Below, one piece after another: positions 53,377-62,921 of a stretch of 64,000 bases of DNA. The position numbers and the translations under genes were made by a program. Below the pieces are notes generated by a model. It saw only the letters and a program-made list of their open reading frames with translations. It searched no databases and was not told where the DNA came from. The stretch lies in contig JAILAN010000080.1 of assembly GCA_024681595.1 (NCBI GenBank), forward strand, positions 1-64,000, written 5' to 3'. The DNA is from Lachnospiraceae bacterium. Its GTDB lineage: Bacteria; Bacillota; Clostridia; Lachnospirales; Lachnospiraceae. Position 1 is the stretch's first letter; each line of letters begins with the position of its first letter.

Positions 53377-53990
53377 GTCGTAAGCGTGTAATGATCATAG
53401 ATGATGATGAAGAAACATTAAAACTCATGGTACATCAGCTGGAGGCTCTTTATGACGTATCCGGATTCACTTCCGGAGAGAGTGCTCTGGAAGCCTTAAG
53501 CAGAGTGGTCAGCAGAAATCATCTTCCCCAGCTTATACTGCTGGATATCTCTATGACCGGAATGGATGGATATGAAGTCCTTAGCAGGATCAAATCTAAT
53601 GAGAGACTGAAAATGATACCGGTGGTTTTTCTGACAGGTATGACAGATGAACTGTCAGAATGCAAAGGACTTGAGATGGATGCTGTTGATTATCTCAAAA
53701 AACCGATCGCAGGCAAGGTTCTTTTTGCGCGTGTCCAGCATTATCTGGATCTTTATTCAGACACTTCGGTAAAGGGAGGCAAGCTTGACGAGACTAAATT
53801 GAAAAATCTGATCGAACCTCTTACCGAAAGAGAACTTGAGGTAGCAAGGCTGATGGGAGAGTTCCGGTCGGATCGTGAGATCTGCGATATTCTGTATATT
53901 TCAATGCCTTATACCAAAAAGCTTGTGTCGTCTGTCAAGGAGAAACTCGGACTTGAAAAGCGGGGAGACATAAGAAGGTATCTTATATGA
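53373..53990 (+). CDS. Response regulator, receiver plus LuxR-type HTH
   Basis: DNA-binding output of the phosphorelay, 205 aa. The receiver (residues 1-~125) has MIIDDDEETLKLM, phospho-acceptor Asp 58 (LLDISMTGMDGYEVL), VVFLTGMT and the Lys of YLKKPI. A GerE/LuxR helix-turn-helix follows (LTERELEVARLMGEF, YTKKLVSSVKEKLGL), though its recognition region SDREICDILYISMP is less typical than NarL. The start overlaps the kinase stop (ATGA). A 17-bp palindrome 25-41 bp after its stop, near the promoter of the next operon, is a candidate target. Confidence 0.93.
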   Translation: MSRKRVMIIDDDEETLKLMVHQLEALYDVSGFTSGESALEALSRVVSRNHLPQLILLDISMTGMDGYEVLSRIKSNERLKMIPVVFLTGMTDELSECKGLEMDAVDYLKKPIAGKVLFARVQHYLDLYSDTSVKGGKLDETKLKNLIEPLTERELEVARLMGEFRSDREICDILYISMPYTKKLVSSVKEKLGLEKRGDIRRYLI

Positions 53991-54014
53991 CAAGATTATA
54001 CTTTTGGTATATAT

Positions 54015-54045
54015 CGTAAGACAATCTTACGTAATAGTATATAAA
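54015..54045 (+). promoter_or_regulatory. Palindrome and -10 box upstream of the type VII secretion operon
   Basis: CGTAAGA-CAA-TCTTACG (54015-54031) is a perfect dyad. TATATA/TATAAA (54038-54045) lies 7-9 bp downstream as a -10, so the palindrome occupies the -35 position, where an activator that replaces a weak -35 would bind. The neighbouring LuxR-type response regulator is the obvious candidate. Direct evidence is lacking. Confidence 0.55.
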
Positions 54046-54084
54046 GGTAGTTTTAACCAAATTAATCAAGAGGGGTAAATCAAG

Positions 54085-55542
54085 ATGATTGATGAAAATC
54101 TGAACAACAACAGCACCGAAGAAACTGCGGCGTTGTTCATTGGCGCACAAAAGAGAAAAAAGGCCGAAGAAGAAGCCAGAAAAAAGGCTGAGGAAGAACA
54201 GGCAAAACGTGATGCGGCTGAAGCTGAAGTCCGCAGGATGGAGCAGGAGATCGAGGAGCAGAAAAGAAAGGCCGAAGAAGAGCGCAAAGCACTTGAAGAG
54301 GCTGAAAGATTAAAGGCTCAGCAGGATCTTAAGGAAAACATCAAAGAGGGTATCAAAGAAGGCGTTAAAGATGCCATCAAAGTTGCTGTCGGTGAAAAGA
54401 ATAAGGAAAAGTCAAAAACAGCAAAGATCGTAGGTATCGCGGTAGGTTCTGTTGCAATCATCGCTATCGTGGTCGGCATCATTCTGGCTATCAAGAACAG
54501 AGGACATGCCATCGATTATGCGGAACTTGACTTTGACGGAACCTACAAGATCAAGGAAGACGGTTATGGTTTTGAATTAGCTTATCCCGAGGAAGTCTAT
54601 GAAAGCGTTTCCGAAAAGGCAGATGGTAGTTCCGTAGCCGTTTATTTTGAAACAAAAAACAAAAAGGCACCCAATACGATTGTTTATATGATTGACACTG
54701 AAGATCCGGCGCCGGCCCTTCAGTTCGATGTTGAATATACTCTTGATGAGCTTAAATCTACTTCGCAATCTTACATTGAAGATTACGATGTCATTGATGA
54801 TTCAAAGACCAGAATATCAGATGACCCCGATTACTATTTATATCAGGCGACATATCAGGTTCAGGAAGATATTTTCGGTGCAGTTGCAAGCTGGTATACG
54901 CTGAACGATGAAGGAAAGGTATTCTTTACAACGGCCATTTCCTTCGGAAACAGTAAAGACGAAGAATCCGCTGAAAACATGATCGATATGTTCATGTCCG
55001 AGAATATGGATACTGCTCTGAAGACTCCCGGCGCTTATCCTGTCGACGAATATGACTGGGACGGTGCCATAGGTATCGAGCAGGTTAACTTTAAGGTTCC
55101 GGTCTCAAAAGACAGATTCCAGGAATTAAAGAAGTTCAATAACGAAGGTGAAAGAGTCTACATAGACAAGAACGGTACGATCATCATCCTTGCAGGTGTT
55201 AAGCTTGCAGAAAAGGATGGATTTGCGATCCTTGAAGATCAGGTACAGAGTTTCTACGATGCATTCAAAAAGATCGCTGACAACGGACTTCCCGAGATCA
55301 AGGCCGAAAGCAGAACTTTCTTTTCAAGTACGGACTCGCCCTTCGGATATGTAGACAGCTTTAACGAGTATACAACGATATACAATGGTATCCAATACTG
55401 GGAGAGAGACTACGCCGTGGTTTGGGAAGGTACAGATGCCATGTACGCAGCTATCGTATATACATATGTTCCAATGGAGACCAAGGATAAGTATAAAGAC
55501 ATCCTTGATAAATCCATTGAGGACCTTGACACATACAGATAA
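54085..55542 (+). CDS. Coiled-coil, single-TM protein of the T7SS operon (paralogue 1)
   Basis: 485-aa membrane protein without a recognised domain. Residues ~20-105 are a highly charged Lys/Glu/Ala coiled coil (RKKAEEEARKKAEEEQAKRD), predicted cytoplasmic. One TM spans ~112-139 (IVGIAVGSVAIIAIVVGIIL). The remaining ~345 residues are acidic and probably extracytoplasmic, with DGYGFELAYPEEVYES and the closing IEDLDTYR. It shares the layout, start (DE.LNNN..E.T.ALF) and several extracellular motifs with the next gene, so the two arose by tandem duplication. It occupies the place in the operon where T7SSb loci carry essA/essB/esaA. SD is AGAGGGG. Function unknown. Confidence 0.88.
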   Translation: MIDENLNNNSTEETAALFIGAQKRKKAEEEARKKAEEEQAKRDAAEAEVRRMEQEIEEQKRKAEEERKALEEAERLKAQQDLKENIKEGIKEGVKDAIKVAVGEKNKEKSKTAKIVGIAVGSVAIIAIVVGIILAIKNRGHAIDYAELDFDGTYKIKEDGYGFELAYPEEVYESVSEKADGSSVAVYFETKNKKAPNTIVYMIDTEDPAPALQFDVEYTLDELKSTSQSYIEDYDVIDDSKTRISDDPDYYLYQATYQVQEDIFGAVASWYTLNDEGKVFFTTAISFGNSKDEESAENMIDMFMSENMDTALKTPGAYPVDEYDWDGAIGIEQVNFKVPVSKDRFQELKKFNNEGERVYIDKNGTIIILAGVKLAEKDGFAILEDQVQSFYDAFKKIADNGLPEIKAESRTFFSSTDSPFGYVDSFNEYTTIYNGIQYWERDYAVVWEGTDAMYAAIVYTYVPMETKDKYKDILDKSIEDLDTYR

Positions 55543-55566
55543 TCGCTACGAAGGGAGAATCGGATA

Positions 55567-57060
55567 ATGAGTGATGAAATCCTGAACAACAACGAAAACG
55601 AAGATACTTCGGCGTTGTTCGTGTCAACACAAAAGAAAAAGAGGGCCGAAGAAGAAGCCAGAAGAAAAGCTGAAGAAGAACAGGCCAAAAGAGACGCCGC
55701 AGCAGCCGAAGTTGCAAAGATGGAACAGGAAGTTGAGGAGCGTCGAAGAAAGGCTGAAGAAGAAAGGCTGGCTCTCCAGAAAGCCGAAGAAGAAGCAAAA
55801 CAGCGCAAGAACGATCTTGCAGCCAAAGCTGATACTTCCGCTACACAGGAAGCTGTAAGAGCGGCTATTGAGGGAACTGCAAAGAAGATCAAGGACAGCA
55901 AAGTACCTAAGCTTATCGGTCTTATCGCAGGTGTTGTAGTTTGTATTGCTATCTGTTTGACGGTAGTGCTTACCATCATTGAAAAGAACAGTTTCCACAT
56001 TGATGATGTAAACGTTGATGAAAAGTACACATCAAAAGAAGCCGGTTATGATATCGAGCTCATGTATCCGGGAGAGCTTTATCCCGAGATATCAGAAGAT
56101 AAGACCGATGATGGGGTATCTATCCTTTTTGAGGAAGCAAAGAAAAAGGGAATATCTACAAAGATCGTTATAAGTGACCTTGTTGATGATGACAAAGATA
56201 AGGTGAACAGAGACGAAGCTCCATTCTATGCTGTAAAAGACTTTAAGAGCTATCTTGCAAGGACATCAGAGGAACAGCTCAACAATGCATTGGACGGAGT
56301 AAATATCAAAGATACTGAAGAGTGCTCATACTCTGAAGATGATCCGGGTGCATATTCTATTACCTATAAATTCAATACGGATGAATACAGCAGCGGAACC
56401 GCCTATGCGTGGATAGAGCCCAACAGCAAACTTGATTACAAAGTTGTTTCGGTCATCTGCTTCTCAAAGAGCGAAGATCAGGTAGTCGTTGAGGAATTCA
56501 GGGACCTTATCACAGCTAAAAATGCAAAGGATGCATTTGCAATGCCCGGCGCTAATCCTCCCAAAGCTACCGAAGTTGACGGTACACTTGAAGAAAACAC
56601 GATGCACATGCTGATCCATGTTCCTAAAGATATGTTTGTTAAGTGGTCAGGCAGTTCACCTTCTTTTTCGGTATGGACCGATGATAACGGAGCAAAGATC
56701 ATCATTCAGCCTGTTGACAGTACGATCGAAGGTGATATCACAAGTGCTCAGGCCGATGTTTTGTTTGAAGGATTAAAGGAGATTGCAGACACCGGTGTCA
56801 GCGGAATGTTCACCACTGTTGAAGCCAGAACACTCATAAGTGAAGACACTTCCAAAAAAGGATGGGTAGGATATACCGCAGATTACCAGACCGTGATGAG
56901 CGGTGTTACCTATTGGGAGAGGATACGGCTTTCGCTTTGGACCGACGAGACCACGGGACAGAAGTATTGGGCTTTTATAATCACACTTGCTCCCGAAGTG
57001 AACAAGAATGATTACAAGGTGATCTTTGATAAGACGATTGCAACTTTGGAAGATCTATAA
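55567..57060 (+). CDS. Coiled-coil, single-TM protein of the T7SS operon (paralogue 2)
   Basis: 497 aa, same architecture as its upstream neighbour. It opens MSDEILNNNENEDTSALFVS, then a charged coiled coil (residues ~20-100, KKRAEEEARRKAEEEQAKRD). A TM follows at ~112-140 (LIGLIAGVVVCIAICLTVVL), then an extracellular portion starting at EAGYDIELMYPGELYPE. Coiled-coil and TM segments are much closer to paralogue 1 than the outer domains, suggesting a shared membrane/cytoplasmic partner and divergent external roles. No kinase-like fold as in EssB is evident. It starts 24 bp after paralogue 1 and 24 bp before essC, consistent with one transcript. Confidence 0.88.
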   Translation: MSDEILNNNENEDTSALFVSTQKKKRAEEEARRKAEEEQAKRDAAAAEVAKMEQEVEERRRKAEEERLALQKAEEEAKQRKNDLAAKADTSATQEAVRAAIEGTAKKIKDSKVPKLIGLIAGVVVCIAICLTVVLTIIEKNSFHIDDVNVDEKYTSKEAGYDIELMYPGELYPEISEDKTDDGVSILFEEAKKKGISTKIVISDLVDDDKDKVNRDEAPFYAVKDFKSYLARTSEEQLNNALDGVNIKDTEECSYSEDDPGAYSITYKFNTDEYSSGTAYAWIEPNSKLDYKVVSVICFSKSEDQVVVEEFRDLITAKNAKDAFAMPGANPPKATEVDGTLEENTMHMLIHVPKDMFVKWSGSSPSFSVWTDDNGAKIIIQPVDSTIEGDITSAQADVLFEGLKEIADTGVSGMFTTVEARTLISEDTSKKGWVGYTADYQTVMSGVTYWERIRLSLWTDETTGQKYWAFIITLAPEVNKNDYKVIFDKTIATLEDL

Positions 57061-57084
57061 AAGTAAAGGTAAAGGGGTTTATAT

Positions 57085-60000
57085 ATGAGTTTCTTATTAA
57101 CAGCCGTTTTTGAAAACGGATTTTGTGAATTGTATCTTCCCAGCGTTGATAACCGTAAGGTCCCGCTGGAGATAAAGCCATACATAAGCGGAAGGGATGA
57201 AGAGATCATTCTGCCTGTGGAAGTATGGGACGGTGTATGGACGATATCCGGAAACGGAATGTTTACCATCACTCAGAACGAAAAAGTAATAGAAAAAGCA
57301 GAGCTTAAGGACGGCCTTTTTGTAAACTGTGAATTCAGTGACGGCCAGGTATTTTCGCTTACTGCCGAGGAGGTTACTGACGGTAATAAGCAGTTTAAGA
57401 AATATCTGCTAAAGGCTGATGCTAAGACCATTACAATAGGTAATGATCCTTCAAACATGATCTGCTACTCGAATAAGTTCGTATCACCCAAACATGCCGA
57501 GATCAGCATTTCTGACGGCAATGCCGTTATAAAGGATCTCGGGAGCATGAACGGTACCTTTGTCAACGGCAGAATGATGGAGGGCGAAAGACCGCTGAAA
57601 TTCGGTGATGTTATTTACATTATCGGACTTAAGATAGTTTATCTGGGAAATTCGCTTGCTGTAAATGATCCCAGAAACAGCGTTAAGATCAGTGAACTTA
57701 AAGAGATAAACATCTCAACCGCAGGAAATGGTGAAGACGTGATCCCCGAGGTTGAGGAAGAAAAGTATTTCTTACGTACTCCCAGAAAACTTGAGCTTCT
57801 GAACAAGGATACTTTCACACTTGAGAAATGTCCGCCCAGACAAAAGATGGAAAAGCAGCCTCTGCTTCTGACTATAGGTCCTTCGTTTACGATGATAATT
57901 CCTATGGCACTCGGAGCAGCATTATCAATGGGGGAGGGCTTTGCGGGAGCCGGACTCGTAATGAGTATCGGAGCTGCAGCCATTGGCGCAATATGGGCCA
58001 TCGTCAATACCAAACATCAGGATAAGGTATATGCCGAAAATGAGAAAAAGAGAGTTGAATCTTATCAGGCATATGCGACCAAAATGACTGGTGAGATACG
58101 TGAAAGAATGGAGTATAACACAGGAGTTCTTGAGCGTAGATATCCTTCTGCCGATGAAGCAGCTGAGATAGGTATTAACGAGACATCAAGGCTCTGGGAA
58201 AAGAGTTGGACTCATGATGACTTCCTTGATGTAAGACTCGGTAAAGCCAATATTCCTTCTTATAATAATATCGAGACTCAAAAAGAGCAGGCATTGCAGG
58301 AATTTGATCCTCTGAACAACAAGGCAGGAGAGATCAAACTAGCAATGTCTATGCTTAAAAATGTTCCGGTTTCTCTGTCTATATATAATAACCGGTTTGC
58401 GGGAATCGTGTCTGCTAACAGAGAAAGGGCCCTTAATCTTGCACGGCTCATGACTGTACAGCTTGCGAGCGCACACCCCTATACGGATGTCCGTATGTGT
58501 GTTGTCTTCCCGCTGAAAGAAAGAGATCAGTGGAATTACATGAGATACCTTCCTCATGTCTGGTCACCGGATGGCAAGATCCGTCTTATGTGCTGTGATA
58601 AAAACAGTGTCGGTGACGTTATGTACTTCCTTTCGGGAGTTATACGTGATCGTATGGACAGTAACGGCAAAGAGGCTGCAAAAAGAGAAGAAGGTAAGAA
58701 AATACTTCCGCATTATGTTTTCTTTATTGCCGACTACTCACTTCTTGAGGAAGAACCTATCAACAAGTATCTGCTCAACCCCAAGGAAGAGCTTGGTATC
58801 TCGGTTGTCATGCTGGCTGATTCACCGGATAAGCTTCCGAGCAACTGTACAGCTATAGTAACGTTTAATGATAATGATCACAGCATTGTTTCAACGACCA
58901 ATTCTTTCCCCGCCAGAGAAAACGTTGTGTTTGATTCGCTCGAGGAAAGTAAAGCCGACAGATTTGCCAGAACATTATCGGGTGTTCATCTTCGTGAGAC
59001 CGGTGTTTCGACGGCGATACCTGATATGCTGACATTCCTTGATATGTACAAGACCTCCAGCGTCGATAATCTGGATATCTACCACAGATGGCTCGAGAAC
59101 CGCACATATGAGAGTATGAGAGCGATGATCGGATACAAGTCAGGTAATCAGCCGCTGTACCTCGATATACATGAAAAATATCACGGACCTCACGGTCTGG
59201 TTGCAGGTACTACAGGTTCTGGTAAATCAGAGACGCTGCAGAGTTATATCCTGTCACTTGCCATTAACTATCATCCCGATGAAGTCGCTTTCATCCTTAT
59301 AGACTATAAGGGTGGCGGAATGGCACAGAGTTTTGAGGGACTGCCTCATGTATCCGGTGTTATCACAAACCTTGGCGGAAATGCGACCAACAGAGCTCTG
59401 TTGTCCATAAATGCCGAGATAAAGCGCAGACAGAAACTGTTCAACGACTTTAAGGTTAAGCATATTGATGCATATATAGAGCTTTATCGCTCCGGAGTTG
59501 CCACTGAGCCCATGCCTCACCTGCTCATCATCGCCGATGAGTTTGCAGAGTTAAAGAAAGAACAGCCTGAGTTCGTACGTTCACTCGTATCAGCAGCCCG
59601 CGTGGGACGTTCTCTTGGTGTAAACCTTATACTTGCAACCCAGAAGCCTTCCGGTGTTGTTGATGATGAAATCTGGTCAAACACAAGATTCCGTCTCTGC
59701 TTGAGAGTTGCAGACAAGTCTGATTCAAATGAAATGATCAAGAAGCCGGATGCAGCATATATTACCGGAACAGGACGCGGATACTTCCAGGTAGGAAGTG
59801 ATGAGATCTTCGAAGAATTCCAGTCAGGCTGGTCAGGAGCAGCTTATGAGCCCGAGGTGGCATTCAGTGATGAAAAGAACGCCAAGGTTGAACTGATAAA
59901 CCTTATCGGTAAAAACGGAGTTCCCAAGAAGAAGGATAAGAATAAGAAATCAGACAATATACAGAGTGTTACCCAGCTTGATGCTATCGTAAAATATGCA

Positions 60001-61680
60001 GCAAAGATCGCGGAGGAACACGAGATCCCGGCTGTACGCCAGATATGGCTGCCGGCGCTTAAGAACAAACTGTATCTTAGCGAACTGTCTTCGGATAAGG
60101 CAGAGGCAAAAACGCTTTGTGTTCCTATCGGACTTGCCGACAATCCGGAGATCCAGAGTCAGTATACGGCATATGTTGATTTCCTTTCAGACGGAAACCT
60201 TCTTATATGCGGAAGCGCCGGCTCAGGTAAGACCACGCTTCTTCAGACTATCATCTATGGTGCGGTTACGAGATATTCTGCATCAGAAATAAATGCGTAT
60301 ATACTCGACTTCTCTTCACGTACAATGACGGTATTTGCTTCAATGCCTCATATCGGTGGCGTATGCTTCGACGGTGATGATGATAAGCTTAATGATACAT
60401 TTGAGTTCTTCTCATCTGAACTCGCTTCAAGAAAGAAGAAATTTGCAAGTGTCGGGATCGGTTCATACAAAGAATATATACAGCATAATGATGACTGTCC
60501 TGCATTGCTTCTTATCATTGATAACTTCATTTCTTTCTATGAGAATTATGACAAGTATGAAGATGATCTGTCAGTTATCACCAGAGAAGGCGTGAGCTAC
60601 GGTATTTATACGGTCATCACGGCCAATAATTCCGGTGATCTGCGAAGCAGACTCAGACAGAACTTTAATAAGGGCATAGCACTTCAGATGCCAGACAGAT
60701 TTGAGTATGAAGCTGTTGTCGGTGATCACACCGAGATCGTTCCCGAAGGAAAGACACCCGGCCGAGGACTTATCAAATCACCTGTATGTGTTGAATTCCA
60801 GGTTGCACTTCCGGTTGAAGAGACAGACGGTCTTTCACAGGCCCAGAGTATAAAGAAAGCTCTATCCGGAATAGAAGTCGACCCTGCAAAGAAGGCTGCA
60901 AAAAAGCCCGGACAGGTTCTCGATTCTCTTGGTATCAAGGAACTCCTGGAAGAAATAAAGGATTATCCTGAGAACCTCTTTGCACTAGGAAAGACGGTAG
61001 ACGGCGAGAATGTGATCACCGTTGATATGGATAACGAATACTGTCTTAGCATTATAGGCCTTGGTAAGACAGGAAAGACCAACATGCTGAAGGCTCTGGC
61101 ACTTGAAGGAGTCAAAAAGGGTGACAGTGTTATCATCTTTGACGGAAAGAACGAAGAGCTGAAGGATTTTGCATTGGAAAACAAGATCAGCAAATATATC
61201 ACTGATGATTCAGGACTCTTTGCACTCATGCAGGATGAGATAGTCGGAGAATTCGGTGAGCGTAACGGCATAGTCAATGACGCCAGAGATAACGGCAGAT
61301 CGATTCCCGAAGCTCTTAAGGATAAAAAGAGGATCCTTATCCTCATTAACGATTATGAGTCATTTATCGAGACAGTATATTCAGAGAATTTTGAAATGAA
61401 CTCATTCTTTGAAGTTGCTCTTGAAAAGGGGCGTGATCATAAGATCCAGTTCGTTGCGGCTCTTACGGCAGATGAGGTTTCGGACTGTGCCAGATATCAG
61501 GCTTCACGCCAGTTTACCTCCATGGAAAGCGGGGTTAACATGGGCGGAATGTTTGACCAGCAGAATGTACTTCGCTGGGAGATGACATCAGCTGATGCTG
61601 TAAGACAGCTTCCGGCAGGATTTGGATACGCTCTTTCCAAAGACGGAACTCCTGTCAGATTGATCACACCGTTGGTATAA
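57085..61680 (+). CDS. essC: EssC-type FtsK/SpoIIIE ATPase, motor of type VII secretion
   Basis: Central membrane ATPase of Firmicute T7SS, 1531 aa. The N terminus holds two FHA-like domains, the second clear at residues ~110-200 (ITIGNDPSNM, SPKHAEI, GSMNGTFVNG). Two TM helices lie at ~259-310. Three FtsK/SpoIIIE domains follow. The first has Walker A GTTGSGKSET near residue 708 and LLIIADEFAELKK. The second has GSAGSGKTTLL near 1043 and LLIIDNF. The third has GLGKTGKTNML near 1325 and LILINDY. Domains two and three look degenerate in the Walker B acid, as in other EssC proteins. It probably recognises the WXG100 proteins encoded downstream. esaB starts 18 bp on. Confidence 0.95.
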   Translation: MSFLLTAVFENGFCELYLPSVDNRKVPLEIKPYISGRDEEIILPVEVWDGVWTISGNGMFTITQNEKVIEKAELKDGLFVNCEFSDGQVFSLTAEEVTDGNKQFKKYLLKADAKTITIGNDPSNMICYSNKFVSPKHAEISISDGNAVIKDLGSMNGTFVNGRMMEGERPLKFGDVIYIIGLKIVYLGNSLAVNDPRNSVKISELKEINISTAGNGEDVIPEVEEEKYFLRTPRKLELLNKDTFTLEKCPPRQKMEKQPLLLTIGPSFTMIIPMALGAALSMGEGFAGAGLVMSIGAAAIGAIWAIVNTKHQDKVYAENEKKRVESYQAYATKMTGEIRERMEYNTGVLERRYPSADEAAEIGINETSRLWEKSWTHDDFLDVRLGKANIPSYNNIETQKEQALQEFDPLNNKAGEIKLAMSMLKNVPVSLSIYNNRFAGIVSANRERALNLARLMTVQLASAHPYTDVRMCVVFPLKERDQWNYMRYLPHVWSPDGKIRLMCCDKNSVGDVMYFLSGVIRDRMDSNGKEAAKREEGKKILPHYVFFIADYSLLEEEPINKYLLNPKEELGISVVMLADSPDKLPSNCTAIVTFNDNDHSIVSTTNSFPARENVVFDSLEESKADRFARTLSGVHLRETGVSTAIPDMLTFLDMYKTSSVDNLDIYHRWLENRTYESMRAMIGYKSGNQPLYLDIHEKYHGPHGLVAGTTGSGKSETLQSYILSLAINYHPDEVAFILIDYKGGGMAQSFEGLPHVSGVITNLGGNATNRALLSINAEIKRRQKLFNDFKVKHIDAYIELYRSGVATEPMPHLLIIADEFAELKKEQPEFVRSLVSAARVGRSLGVNLILATQKPSGVVDDEIWSNTRFRLCLRVADKSDSNEMIKKPDAAYITGTGRGYFQVGSDEIFEEFQSGWSGAAYEPEVAFSDEKNAKVELINLIGKNGVPKKKDKNKKSDNIQSVTQLDAIVKYAAKIAEEHEIPAVRQIWLPALKNKLYLSELSSDKAEAKTLCVPIGLADNPEIQSQYTAYVDFLSDGNLLICGSAGSGKTTLLQTIIYGAVTRYSASEINAYILDFSSRTMTVFASMPHIGGVCFDGDDDKLNDTFEFFSSELASRKKKFASVGIGSYKEYIQHNDDCPALLLIIDNFISFYENYDKYEDDLSVITREGVSYGIYTVITANNSGDLRSRLRQNFNKGIALQMPDRFEYEAVVGDHTEIVPEGKTPGRGLIKSPVCVEFQVALPVEETDGLSQAQSIKKALSGIEVDPAKKAAKKPGQVLDSLGIKELLEEIKDYPENLFALGKTVDGENVITVDMDNEYCLSIIGLGKTGKTNMLKALALEGVKKGDSVIIFDGKNEELKDFALENKISKYITDDSGLFALMQDEIVGEFGERNGIVNDARDNGRSIPEALKDKKRILILINDYESFIETVYSENFEMNSFFEVALEKGRDHKIQFVAALTADEVSDCARYQASRQFTSMESGVNMGGMFDQQNVLRWEMTSADAVRQLPAGFGYALSKDGTPVRLITPLV

Positions 61681-61698
61681 AGGAGGAATCAGGATACT

Positions 61699-61953
61699 AT
61701 GAGTAAGATATTCTTAGAGGCCAGTGTTCCGGGCATAGCTAAAACATATGAGTTTTCAGCTGACCCCGTTATGACGGTCGGAAGCGTAAAAAAGGAAATG
61801 ATAAATCAGATATCGGCGGTCGAAAACATGTCGATTTTTCCGGATCCTGACAAAGTGCTTTTTTGCAGTATAGACATGGAAGGCCTGTTGCAGGATAACG
61901 AAACACTCGGAAGTATAGGAATTAAGAGCGGCGACAGGATAATGCTGATATAA
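61699..61953 (+). CDS. esaB: EsaB/YukD ubiquitin-like protein
   Basis: Small cytoplasmic beta-grasp protein, 84 aa, of the YukD family linked to T7SS in Firmicutes. The N-terminal strand pair, helix (VGSVKKEMINQI) and closing LGSIGIKSGDRIMLI match a ubiquitin-like fold. No C-terminal diglycine is present, so conjugation is not expected. It lies between essC and the first WXG100 gene, 18 and 10 bp away. Its position supports the T7SS assignment; sequence alone would be weak at this length. SD is AAAGGAGGAA. Confidence 0.88.
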   Translation: MSKIFLEASVPGIAKTYEFSADPVMTVGSVKKEMINQISAVENMSIFPDPDKVLFCSIDMEGLLQDNETLGSIGIKSGDRIMLI

Positions 61954-61963
61954 AGGAGCGCGT

Positions 61964-62269
61964 ATGGCAGATATGACAAATGTTGATCCCGGCAAATTAA
62001 GGCAGGCGGCTCAGAAAATAAGCAGTCTGGCCAGCGATCTGTCGGGTCAGGTGAGCAAGATCAATGATACACTGGATAACCTTTCAAAAGGATGGCAGTC
62101 TGAGACTGCGACCCAGTTTATGAAGAACTGGGCCACGGACAGAGAAGCTCTTCTTGAGATGGTTGAACAGTATAACGAAGTCGGAGAACTTATGAATGAG
62201 CTGGCGCAGGATTTTGAATCTTCAGACAGTGAAGTCAATTCGATGGTCGGCAAACTCAAGCTAAGATGA
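61964..62269 (+). CDS. WXG100-family protein 1 (WQS variant)
   Basis: 101-aa helical-hairpin protein, the usual size of T7SS substrates. It has two helices (residues ~10-42 and ~50-95). The turn reads LSKGWQSETATQF, with Ser where WXG has Gly. No C-terminal YxxxD/E export signal is obvious (YNEVGEL is the nearest). It is first of five tandem WXG100 genes and sits directly after esaB. It could be the partner in a heterodimer with a neighbour that carries the signal, or a structural EsxA-like component. Confidence 0.9.
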   Translation: MADMTNVDPGKLRQAAQKISSLASDLSGQVSKINDTLDNLSKGWQSETATQFMKNWATDREALLEMVEQYNEVGELMNELAQDFESSDSEVNSMVGKLKLR

Positions 62270-62285
62270 GGAATAAGGAGGCAAT

Positions 62286-62603
62286 ATGGCTAACGAAACA
62301 AAAGTTGATACCGCGCTGTTGGCTTCGACGGCAGAAGCACTTACGCCGCTTATCAAGAATCTTGAGAACAATTTCGAGCAGTTTCAGCAGGAAGTCAAAA
62401 GTGCAAGAGGGGAATGGCAGGGAGATGCTTCCGATGATATAAGGAATACTTCTGCTCAGTTAAAATCCAGCTCATCAGAGATAATCAGGGTATTTAACGG
62501 ATATGTGAGCGGTCTGAAGGAACTGGCAGGAATCTATGATAAAGCCGAGAATAAGGTTGCAGATACCGGTAAGTCCCTGAAGTTCGACAATACATTTAAG
62601 TGA
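62286..62603 (+). CDS. WXG100-family protein 2
   Basis: 105 aa; helix-turn-helix with WQG in ARGEWQGDASDDI. Second-helix C-terminal segment YDKAENKVADTG supplies a YxxxE-type secretion motif. It begins 17 bp after protein 1, behind AAGGAGG. It is clearly a diverged paralogue of the other four rather than a recent copy. Confidence 0.92.
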   Translation: MANETKVDTALLASTAEALTPLIKNLENNFEQFQQEVKSARGEWQGDASDDIRNTSAQLKSSSSEIIRVFNGYVSGLKELAGIYDKAENKVADTGKSLKFDNTFK

Positions 62604-62613
62604 GGTATAGTTT

Positions 62614-62907
62614 ATGGCTATAAAATTCAATTATCAGCAGACCATACAACAGGCGCAGGCTATAGAGCAGATGGCAGGCGACCTGTCGAGTAAGACCAAG
62701 TCAAAATTATCGGGAGTCAAGGATAATCTGAACGCTGCCTGGACAGGGGAATCGGGCAAGAATTTTGTTAAGTTCCTTGCCGATGCGGAGACTGATCTTG
62801 ATGCAAAGGCCAAGTATCTTAAGGGAGTCGCAGACTACTTAAGGAAAGCGGCCAAGAAGATCAAAGAAGCGGAAGAGGCTGCTCAGGCATCAGCTTCAGG
62901 TATTTAA
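62614..62907 (+). CDS. WXG100-family protein 3
   Basis: 97 aa, the shortest of the set. WTG lies in LNAAWTGESGKNFVKFL; the second helix is Lys/Ala-rich (YLRKAAKKIKEAEEAAQAS) and lacks a YxxxD/E motif. It starts 10 bp after protein 2. It resembles a small partner subunit. Confidence 0.9.
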   Translation: MAIKFNYQQTIQQAQAIEQMAGDLSSKTKSKLSGVKDNLNAAWTGESGKNFVKFLADAETDLDAKAKYLKGVADYLRKAAKKIKEAEEAAQASASGI

Positions 62908-62921
62908 GAAAAGAGGTTATT

